A stretch of 64,000 nt of DNA, from positions 95,098,521-95,162,520 of the forward strand of contig NC_061120.1 in the NCBI RefSeq assembly GCF_002878395.1. Direction: 5' to 3'. The translations under genes were made by a program, and so were the position numbers. The notes beneath the pieces were generated by a model that saw only the letters and a list, made by a program, of their open reading frames with translations, did no database searches and was not told where the DNA came from. Below, in pieces: positions 55,538 through 64,000 of the stretch. Each line of letters begins with the position of its first letter. Position 1 is the stretch's first letter. This DNA comes from Capsicum annuum (taxonomy: Eukaryota > Streptophyta > Magnoliopsida > Solanales > Solanaceae).

Positions 55538-57884
55538 TGAAATACCCCAGGTTTTAACCCTTAGAAAATTTCTTGGTTTTTGTCTTCTGGATATTATACG
55601 ACTTGGGGTACTTCTCATAAATGGGTTATGGTTTGGTTGGTCTTAGTCGTTTGGTGACCAGTGCAGGTTGGTTGGTTTCTGTCCAAGGTACTGTTGAAAC
55701 ATACGAGTCGTATGTTAGGGTACTAATGGTAAGGTTTCAATCATATGTCACCTTAAGTTTGTCTAGGTGACTATGGCTGGGTATGGTTTAGCTTGGGTGG
55801 TCGTATGTTGGACAGTATTGGGGTCCAAGAGGAGGCCTAGGGTACGACATAAGGGTACCACTCATACTCTAGGGTATGGTTGGAGTAGCGTGGTCATACC
55901 ATCCTACGAGAATTTTAAGTAGTTTGAGTTGGGGATAATCTGGACATTTCCCCTCTTAACCTATTATGACCCCACAACATAAAGTACCTTATTAGGGCTT
56001 CATGAACCTATTTGTAATCAATCAAACTCTCTTAAACACTCTCAAACTCTCAAGGTTCTTGGGTTAAGAAAGGCTAGGTTTTCCTTCGAGGTGGTCAATT
56101 TGGGACTTACAAGGGTGATTTCTCTCCGTTATTTTCATAATCTAAGGCATATACTCCTCTCTCATTGTTATTTCCAACTAAAGGCATATTTTAGGAATTG
56201 TTTTCATCGTATAAATGTTGTATGATTTTGCATTTTCAAATAAATGTTGGGGGTTTTGGTTACAATGGTTGGTTATGGTTTTCCTATGTCTTTTAGTTAT
56301 GGTTTTTATATTATTATGGTGGTTTGAACATTTGGTTGCATGGGAATGGTTTAATTGGTACTTGATTTTGGCTTTGGAAACACTATGACCCAACTTGTTT
56401 GATAAAATGCCTATGAGAATGTTTTTGGTTAAATTATTGGACTTTCATTGAACTATGCATGGTATAACTTGGTAATGGAACCCTAAATGGTATAAATGGT
56501 TAATAATGGTTAAATAGTAAGGTCTTGGTGGTTATGGTTGATCTAGTTGAAAGGCTTGTGGGGTACAAAGGAACCCCCCAAGCAAACATAATAATGATCA
56601 TTTTTGGGGTACATGGGATTCTCCCAATCATCTTAATAATATAATCTATGGGTACATGGGAATTCCTTCTTCTTAAAAAAGGGATGGCCAAGGACATTGA
56701 TTACAAGTTATAGTCGGTATGACGATACCACTACTTATATCTGGTTAATAATAAATGGAATGGTGGTTTGGTTGTTTGGTAATGGTTTTAATTGGGTAAT
56801 AATGGTGGGGTATTATAGATAACCGTGAAGGTGCGAGTCTAATAGATGGACACTGGAAACTCATATTTATCGACATGAGGATTGGTCATGGATAACATAT
56901 ATGATACTTATGGGGTACACGAGAATCCCATAAGTACACTTGTACATATATATATCATGGAGAGCGAAGGTTATCGGGAATCCCCTACTCCTATGGTATC
57001 TCTGGTTCGTGTAGTTACACGCACCGGGGCCCATTTAGGGGGTTTTACTGGACCCATATATCCCGTGGGTGGTTCTAGGATGGTTAAGCTACACGTACCT
57101 AGGTTAATGATTTTAAAGGCATGCTAAATCCGATTGTCTTTTCCAGCATGGTTATATATATTTATGTATGGTTGTGAATGAATATGGTTGGGTTACTTAG
57201 TTTTAAAGATTGGCATTATTTTATCCTTATCCTGAGTGCATGCTAGCGTTAACCCGCTAGCCTATCTTCAGGCGTTGTATCCCCACGTAATGCAGGAACC
57301 GACAATTCTACCCCTCTTGCGTGCTTGGACTTAGGATTAGCTTGGTTGGATTGAAGTGGTGAGCTTTCATACTTTGGAAGACTCCATTTCATATCATGGA
57401 TGTCTTTTCCTACTTCGATTATTTCATGGATATTGGTTTTGTCTATGGTTGGGGGCATGTCCTAACCATATATTGTATTACTTTTGATTAGAGGTTTTGT
57501 GGAACTACTATGGGTTGGAATGCATGGTGTCAGTAGTGGTGTCAGCCTTAGTATTGACATTGGTATTAGGGTTGATACCGTTTGACTGAATTTATGAATG
57601 TTCCATCCTTTTATGTTTTTTCATGGATAGAAACTTGTTTATTATTTTGATTTTGGTATGGTTATTGGTTGGGTACTAGATGGGTGGACTTGCTTGGGTT
57701 GGTCACAGTTATGGACCTATCCTAGAGTCTGGATTTGTACATTTATGCTTTCTTTTTATATGTTCGGAATTCCTCTGACTCAGTGTATGCATTTAGATGG
57801 CCGGGTTGGGTAACGAGGGTGGTCCCCAGTCCTGGTTGGACTTGGGATGCCCATTACGACAAGGCATCAGTTCGGGTTGTGTCA
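55538..57884 (+). repeat. Element H 3' LTR (2347 bp)
   Basis: TGAAATACCCCAGG to GGGTTGTGTCA; colinear with 48076-50456. It keeps the canonical TG and CA ends. Cluster of CGTATG words at 55590-55905. Confidence 0.92.
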
Positions 57885-58177
57885 ACCCTAAACTCTTGAA
57901 AGCTCACATCATCCTTGAAAAGGGGATATGAGTGAACTTTTGGAACCCATGGCATCCTTGAAAGATAGTTATGGGGGCAAAATAGTAGTGGACAATAATA
58001 GATGTAGTTTGCTATCTTTTTGCCATCTTAGAAATAAGGCTAATTAGGTAGTTGGCTATGTTTTGGGCATCTTCTTAGAAAATGGGATGCCCATTTGAGG
58101 TATTGGGTGAATTTAATTGACACATTCATTAGGTACTCGAAAGGGTTAATGGGTGATAGCCTTGAGGCTTTGTTGAC
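57885..58177 (+). repeat. Fragment of an F-type LTR between H and G
   Basis: AACTCTTGAAAGCTCACATC to TTGAGGCTTTGTTGACAAAT matches the interior of the F LTRs (25909-26200 and 34767-35060). It starts exactly where the H 3' LTR ends and stops where G's RNase H resumes. About 290 bp, neither end being an LTR end. Confidence 0.85.
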
Positions 58178-59230
58178 AAATCATGGGTAGGTAATTCCTC
58201 TCATGGCACTTCAACTGATGGGAAGCATAGGCAATCACCCTTCCCTCCTACATCAATGCAATACCTAGCTCAATACCAGAAGCATCAAATAAAATGGTAA
58301 AACCCACACCCTCCTTGGCCAGGGTCAACATAGGAGCTGAAGCCAACAAATTCTTGAGCTTTTTAAAGCTTGCCTCACAAGCGTCGGACCATTGAAAGAA
58401 AATCTTCTTCTGAGTCAACTTGGTCAATGGAATTGCAATAAATAAAAACCCTCAATAAAACATAGATAGTAACCTGCTAAACCAATAAAACTCCAAATCT
58501 CAATAGGATAAGTAGGCCTAACCCAATCATGAATCGCTGCAATCTTGACCAGATCGAACATAATACTATCCTTGGTCACCATATAACTCGAGAAGAAGAC
58601 AAACTCCAACCAAAACTCACACTTAGATAACTTAACATACAACTTCTCATCCCTCAATATCTGGAGCACAATCCAGAAATGATCCTCATGATCATCCTCA
58701 CTCTTGGAATAAACCAAGTATCATCTATAAATACAATCACAAAAGAGTTAAGATACGGTCAAAATACCCGATTCATCAACTCCATGAATATGGCTTGGGA
58801 ATTGGTCAACCCATAGGATATGTCCAAGAATTAATAATGACAGTGCCGAGTCCAAAAAGTTATCTTTGGGATATTGTAAGATCTAATCCTCAACTAATGA
58901 TACTCGAATCTCAAATCAATCTTTGAAAACACCAAAGCACCCTGAAGCTAATAAAGAAAATCATCTATATGAGGAAAAGAATACTTATTCTTAACCATCA
59001 CTTTGTTCAACTGTCAATAATCAATACACATATGCATCTACCTATCCTTTTCCTTCACAAATAAGATATGCGTATCCCAAGGTGATACACTAGGTTGGAT
59101 AACTCCCTTATCCAACATCTCCTGCAATTGATCTTTCGATTTCTTTAGCTCTGCTGGGGCTATTCTATAAGAGGAATAAAAATGGGCTAGTTGACCAACT
59201 CAACATCAATAGTAAAGTCGATACCACGAT
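58178..59230 (-). pseudogene. Element G reverse transcriptase and start of RNase H
   Basis: On minus from 59230: RT start motif ([20 protein letters not shown] style), degenerate palm, then FVIVFIDD at about 58725-58750 with the FIDD box intact and a one- or two-base deletion after it, then the open stretch 58717-58424 (SKSEDDHEDHFWIVLQILRD, EKLYVKLSKCEFWLEFVFFS, EIWSFIGLAGYYLCFIEGF). The RNase H start reads FDASGIELGIALM, a TAG, then HERNYP up to 58178, where the F-type fragment begins. Confidence 0.82.
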
Positions 59231-59640
59231 CCAAAGGAATACCAGGCTAATCCGTAGGGAACACACCTACGAATTCATAGACAACTCGAACAGAATCCAA
59301 AAAAGAAGGTGTAGCAAAATTAGTATCACGAATATGAGTCAGATAAGACAAAGCCCTGCCTCAACCAAGTGACAAGTCTGAGGAAAAAATATAACTCTCT
59401 TAGGACCCAAAAAAGCACACCCTTCCAAGCTATCCTTGGCACAGCCGGTGAAGCTAAGGTCACAGTCTTAGCATAACATTCTAGGACAACATAATAAGGA
59501 GCTAACCAATCCATACCCAAGATAACATCAAAATCTACTATATCTAATACAATCAGATTTACCTAAATCTTATGCCCAGTAAAGTCACAACACAAGATCG
59601 GTATACTCGATCCACCACTAAAGAGTCTCCTATGGGGTAG
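59231..59640 (-). pseudogene. Element G protease C-terminal half and linker
   Basis: The open minus stretch 59520-59326 reads MGMDWLAPYYVVLECYAKTV, VPRIAWKGVLF, which is the GMDWL..YAVLDC block between protease and RT. The downstream linker to RT has stops. Catalytic residues lie upstream in the gag-protease entry. Confidence 0.75.
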
Positions 59641-60600
59641 ATACACAGATAGGCACATCAAGGGGCTCAGAAGCAAAATCAGAACCCAAAGCAAAATATG
59701 CTGATACATAGAAAAAATTCAATCTCAAATCAAATAACATAGATGAAAATTTGAAAAAAATAGGTACAATACCTATGATGACGACATCAGAAGCCTCTGT
59801 CTTTAGCCTGGAAGGTATAGCATAGAACTGACCATGTCCACCACCTAATTCGGTAGTCTCTCGACTACTACCACGGACACTACTACCTCTGCCTCTCACA
59901 ACTCTAGTAGAGTCCCTATCTCTCATAATCGATATAGGAGTAACTCTAAAATCATGGTGGGGACAATCCTTGGCTGAATGACCAATCTCACCACACATAT
60001 AATAAATCCTGAACTATCCCCGACAGCGCACCCTCTTAGCACCTCCCTAAGATGCTCGAGGAATAAACCCAGTCATCTTCTCCTGATCCACTGTACTCTA
60101 AAACATTGCCCCATACACTACCATCTGAGTCGTGGCTCACTGAAAAGAAATATCCAACCTTTTTACACATTTCTAAATCTTCTCAGACTCGATGACAATG
60201 CTGGCATAAGAATATCTAGAAAAGGCAAGGAAACATGCCTCATACTCTACAAAAATCATGGAGCCCTGCTCCAAGCGATCAAAATCATCTCTCATCTGAT
60301 CTCTCAAACTGAAAAGCACAAATCTGTCCAAAAAGGCTTCTATAAACTGATTCCAAGTCATCTCTGGCAAACCACGAGGTCGGCAACCAATAAGTGACCT
60401 TCACCAATCTCTAGACGTATCTCTCAACTGGTAAGTAGTATAAGCAACCCCATGCGACTCAAGCCATCCAAGGTTATGCAACCTTTCACAATAATCAATC
60501 AAGAACTCATAGACATTATTGCTTATAACACCACTGAACCTATGAGGATCTAAATGAGTGAATCTTTCAAACCCCTTCTAATACTTAGAAGACATAATTG
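59641..60600 (-). pseudogene. Element G gag, zinc knuckle and protease start
   Basis: The ATG near 60595 on minus (MSSKY then a stop) opens gag: GFERFTHLDPHRFSG, YEFLIDYCERLHNLGWLESH, AYTTYQLR, MTWNQFIEAFLDRFVLFSLR, DDFDRLEQGSMIFVEYEACF, LAFSRYSYASIVIESEKI. The open stretch 59998-59630 carries the knuckle YMCGEIGHSAKDCP (first Cys of CCHC replaced by Leu), an Arg/Gly/Ser linker, then MLFDLRLNFFYVSAYFALGS, the protease active-site block where DPGST is usual, so the triplet is damaged. Similar in layout to A and H but a different family. Confidence 0.84.
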
Positions 60601-60895
60601 TACTTACAATAGTAAGAGTTATGGTGAATCTGGCTGGCTGAGATCCCACCTAAGGAGATAACACAGACGAAAGTTGAACTCCTGATATCAGAATACCATA
60701 CTAGGATATAGGCTCAGAAAATAGTGAAACACAATTTAGAACACTAGGTATGAAAGATCCGCATGATGAGGAACAAAATAAGGAAAATATCCTAAAGATA
60801 TATTATAGCCTCTCAAGATAGATACGGACATCTACGTACTGATCCATGAGACTTTAATAGACACCTCGTTCTTACACTGTTGAATAAACCTAATT

Positions 60896-60907
60896 GCTCT
60901 AATACAA
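60896..60907 (-). other. Element G primer binding site, degenerate initiator tRNA-Met type
   Basis: On minus TTGTATTAGAGC, against TTGGTATCAGAGC: one base missing and one changed. Two bases from the LTR end. Confidence 0.7.
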
Positions 60908-63003
60908 TTTGTCATGACCCAAAGACCAAGGGTCATGATGGTTTTGTTGCGGCAAGCTTTGAAAAGTAAGTCTATCATCCAAACTGATATAAAATAAAAG
61001 ATAATACAAAAACTCAAGGCAAGACCCTTAGAACTGAGTCGAACCACACATATATATAGTAAAAGTGGAAACATAATCAAGATACAAAACCAAATTCCAA
61101 CACCTGGTGTCATAGTGTAAGAATCACTAATACAACTAAAAGTTACAATATACATAGGATATCCAAAAGCGAACAAACTTTGTCTATGAATACAATAAGA
61201 CATAGTTTAGATAAGAAAAGGTAGGGGCTAACTCTGGATGCATAGATCAACCTCTATCTCGAATAGACTCCAAATTCCACTTGAATTGGCTATTTGTGTG
61301 GCACACTCATACCTGGATCTACACTGAAAGATCACAATAGGGATGAGTACAGACCACTTGTACACAGTAGGTACCATAGGCCGACTGAGTAAAGTAAAAA
61401 ATAAAGAATATAAACACAAACTATAGGCACATCACCTACAGTCAGAAAATGTACCAAATGGTAGTCTACATCGTCTCTACTAATAGTTTTGCTATATACA
61501 CTTATAACAACAACAGATAGGGGAAAGAAGAACAAGTATATACATACTTCTAATACAAGTGCAAGAAGATAGAGAAAATGGATAGATATCAAGTCATAAA
61601 TAGAAATACAATCACAGGATAAGTACAATGTATGGAACACAATAAAGATGATGATGATGTACGAGGTCGTCGCACAACCTGCGTATACACCTACCGAGCT
61701 TAACTACAGATGTAAAAACTATGCAAGGTTCATTAAACCACACCTATAGGACTCAGCTACAAATGTAGGACTCATGGATGGTTTGTCAACCCGTATACAA
61801 CAAATATCCGTGACTTCTCTCTAGCACATCCCTCGGAGATGGTCTATAAAATTCAATATCTAGTACCAATATCTATGAATCCTCTCCCGCACATCCCTTA
61901 AAGAGGGTTTACAATGATGCACAAGCTGATGTTTTCAATATTCCCAGCGTTTTTAATTTTTTCAGTATTTTCACTGCGGTACTAATGTTTTATGATCACA
62001 TATATGACATAAGACACAAATCAAGCACAATATACAACAATAACAGGTGTACAAAGTATAAAATGCAATGAGAATGATGATACAATTCTCACACCAACCA
62101 AAATAAGAATAACCAATATCCAGTCAATATACCAACCATATGAGCCAAGAATCACTCAATCCACCAAACAGTCATGATCCAATATAATTCACAATCATCA
62201 AGTAGAACATACAAGAAAAATGTCATTGATACTACATAATTTGTAAAATCTAGGCTTTTCCCCCTAAAAAAGGGGTAACCAAATATACATATATCAATAC
62301 CAGGCTAACAACAATATATAAGACTCCACGCGATCACACATAGCAATTAATGTCTCAAACCACCAAAGATTGTCCACATAGGCCTTCACACAGGCGCATA
62401 AATTACCTAAAAATATTTTTCATGATGCGACCCCATACCCATAGCATACTCTTACATTATTATTAACTATCCAATCTTGTCTGAAGAAAGTTAAGCCATA
62501 ACCAACCTAGAATGCCAAAAACTGAATCGATGAACCTTCTACATAGAGCCTTTCCCTCACGAATGACCTAGAATCAACTAAAACATACAATATAGAATCT
62601 ATCCGTTAAAAAAAATCAACGATACCCATATTGCCTTGTTTTGAGTCAGGGTAAAAAATGGACCCCCGAATCGAATTTTCAAAAAATAAGGATAGAATTA
62701 GAACTTTTCACCAAAAACATATTTTCCAAGATTAAAGAAATTCATAGAAGAAAACTCAAGTGAAAACGGAGTAAACTTGGGGTTTGGATCGAAGAAATGA
62801 TAATTTGGACCTTTCAAAATAAAATTCCCAAATTTGACCTTTAAATCCACGTTTAAACAAGACTTAAATGATAGAATTGAAGAAAAATAGTTGAAATAGG
62901 AGTTTTGGAGCTTACCCAAGCTTAGAAACGGAAGAAAATACTCAAAAACTTGATCCTAAGCTCCAAGTTATAAAAATGGTGAAGAAAACTAATAAAAAAA
63001 ATA

Positions 63004-63010
63004 ATTTATA
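63004..63010 (-). promoter_or_regulatory. TATA-like box in element G 5' LTR
   Basis: On minus TATAAAT, 15-20 bases downstream of the GCTAAAGCG cluster. The other LTR has TATAAG at the same place (46803-46808). Confidence 0.5.
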
Positions 63011-63024
63011 CCCAAGTGCCAGGT

Positions 63025-63240
63025 GCTGCTAAAGTGGTCAAGTGATCGCTTTACCGGTACTCGCTTAGCGTGTCAGTCCGCTAAAGCGAACATGGGCCGC
63101 TTTAGCGCCTTCCAATAAAATAGATTAAGGCCACTAAAGCACCCTTGCCCAGCTGGTAGCGGGCCGCTAAAGCGACCAAGTGGAGCTTTAGCGCACGCCG
63201 CCAAAGCGACCAAAGTGGCGCTCTAGCGGCTGCACTAGGT
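63025..63240. repeat. GCTAAAGCG/CGCTTTAGC word cluster in element G 5' LTR
   Basis: CTGCTAAAGTGG, TCGCTTTACCGG, TCCGCTAAAGCGAAC, GCCGCTTTAGCGCC, GGCCGCTAAAGCGACC, GCTTTAGCGCACGCCGCC, GGCGCTCTAGCGGC; about ten copies in 215 bases, both orientations. Confidence 0.88.
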
Positions 63241-63727
63241 GTGGAGCCGCAGACCCTCGAAATTCATCCGAAGTTTCGAGTACGCAAACAAACTATGCTT
63301 CCCCACTAAATTTGACGCTTCAGACTCAATGGCGATATCAAATATTTGAAAAAAATGTTGTTTTCACATAATTGACACCCGAGACCTATTTTCTCCACTT
63401 TTCAAACAGAGGATGAAAATGAGATATAAAAGTCGTAAAGCCACACCAATCATGTTACCAACCTAAAATCGACATTTCAGATCTGCTGATGCAATCCGTA
63501 TTTTCATCCGGCACACAAATCAATAAATATTAACCGAAGTCAACTATAAGGTTTTTCAAGCCATCAAAAATCACAAACTCACACAAATCACACTAAAATT
63601 ATTGGGAACCATACCAATCATCTTCACACTCCAGAATTACAACAATGAAACCACAGAGAGGAATAAAATAGTCAAATCACACAGAAATAAATATTTCACA
63701 CAAATCACCAAAAGTCAGGTCATTACA

Positions 63728-64000
63728 AAAATCTTAATCCATCCATTCTTGTGACTCTTTATGCAACACCAACAATAAAGATAACTCTATTGTCTCCTCT
63801 CACATTTGGTTGTATCTTGTAGGTAAATTAGTCAAGTTGGGTGATTTTAACAATTTTTAAAAATGGAGGTATAAAATTATATTTAAAAACTCTTTTCAAA
63901 AGTCTAAACAAAATTTTCAAAAATACGTAGTCAAACACAACTCTAACTCCAACTTCAACTCCAACTCCAAAAAATTGTAGTGTTCATGGCCAGATGCCCA
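63728..64000. mobile_element. Right arm of the TIR element split by G
   Basis: Starts right after the G LTR. Near the window end it has AACTCCAACTTCAACTCC repeats and TTCATGGCCAGATGCC, inverted relative to GTTTGGCCATGAG at 44386. Whether the element ends at 64000 cannot be seen. Confidence 0.5.

Larger units (their letters stand above)
48076..57884 (+). mobile_element. Element H: chromovirus-type LTR retrotransposon with both LTRs
   Basis: 5' LTR 48076-50456, tRNA-iMet PBS, gag, protease, RT, RNase H, integrase, chromodomain-like tail, polypurine tract, 3' LTR 55538-57884. Total 9.8 kb. All pol domains are readable but in many frames. The left flank is element G integrase, while the right flank is a fragment of an F-type LTR, so the two flanks are not from one sequence and no target duplication is seen; a deletion or recombination after insertion is likely. 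LTR copies differ at roughly one position in ten by eye. Confidence 0.92.
44686..63727 (-). mobile_element. Element G: chromovirus-type LTR retrotransposon, core of pol replaced by other elements
   Basis: 3' LTR 44686-47537, integrase end with chromodomain-like tail 47538-48075, then foreign DNA (H and an F-type fragment, 48076-58177), then RNase H start, RT, protease and gag in minus order (58178-60600), PBS and 5' LTR 60910-63727. Missing from G are the rest of RNase H, the integrase zinc domain and the catalytic core, roughly 2 kb. The flanks are ACAAC (44681-44685) and AAAAT (63728-63732), with no clear target duplication, but both lie in the same TIR element. Confidence 0.88.
60910..63727 (-). 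repeat. Element G 5' LTR (2818 bp)
   Basis: On plus: TGTCATGACCCAAAGACC to ...GTCAGGTCATTACA. Both ends canonical. Cluster of GCTAAAGCG words at 63025-63240 and on minus a TATAAAT box just after it (63004-63010). Confidence 0.92.

Noticed and set aside
48076..57884. Target site duplication for element H
   Set aside because: The flanks CTAAG and ACCCT do not match, and the two sides belong to different elements.
59978..60397. 139-codon plus-strand frame
   Set aside because: It is antisense to the gag of element G, which is clearly recognised on the minus strand.
44686..63727. Target site duplication for element G
   Set aside because: The flanks ACAAC and AAAAT share too little to claim, although both sides belong to one TIR-like element.

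Overview
The window looks like intergenic heterochromatin of a flowering plant, most likely a member of the Solanaceae such as pepper, tomato or potato. I infer this from AT-rich DNA packed with nested Ty3/gypsy LTR retrotransposons, their LTR ends (TGTCATGACCC, TGTAACACCCC, TGACACGACCC types), the Athila-type and chromodomain-bearing polyproteins, and flanking TIR elements of a kind I associate with Solanaceae. I see no intact host gene, no tRNA or rRNA and no CRISPR array. Nearly every coding stretch is a decayed retrotransposon gene.

Left block, 1-37723, is a stack of insertions. The oldest layer is E, an LTR in minus orientation visible as 23920-25144 and 35454-37723. B, a plus-strand Athila-type element lacking reverse transcriptase, RNase H and integrase, sits in E; its visible part is 7054-23919. 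F, a plus-strand Athila-type element with a complete domain set (25145-35453), also sits in E with a 4-of-5 target duplication. Inside B, a minus-strand chromovirus A (1-7053, continuing off the left edge) interrupts the 5' LTR just upstream of the TATA box. A second minus-strand chromovirus D (8342-14978, TSD TAATC/TAATT) interrupts gag. D's own LTR is split by a further LTR insertion, C (8797 to about 11040).

Middle block, 37724-44685, holds no LTR retrotransposon. It has an AT-rich diverged satellite with a period near 107 bp (about 38100-41205), a non-autonomous Mutator-like element with exact 9-bp target duplications (42677-43635), G-rich tracts, and the left arm of a TIR element.

Right block, 44686-63727, is a minus-strand chromovirus G (LTRs 44686-47537 and 60910-63727) inserted in that TIR element, whose other arm runs from 63728 to the window end. 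G has lost its central pol region; in its place lie a plus-strand chromovirus H (48076-57884, LTRs of 2381 and 2347 bp) and a 290-bp scrap of an F-type LTR.

The chromoviruses have the order gag, protease, RT, RNase H, integrase and (G, H) a chromodomain-like tail, with PBS sites for initiator tRNA-Met. The Athila-type elements B and F have tRNA-Asp-type PBS sites. All reading frames are broken by stops and frameshifts, so none of the copies visible here could act alone.

The most interesting signal is a shared layout. Each LTR family carries, in the 5' part of its LTR and in several cases just upstream of a TATA-like box, a cluster of its own short, mostly palindromic word repeated in both orientations. 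The two Athila-type elements carry a second copy of the same word in the internal 3' untranslated region.
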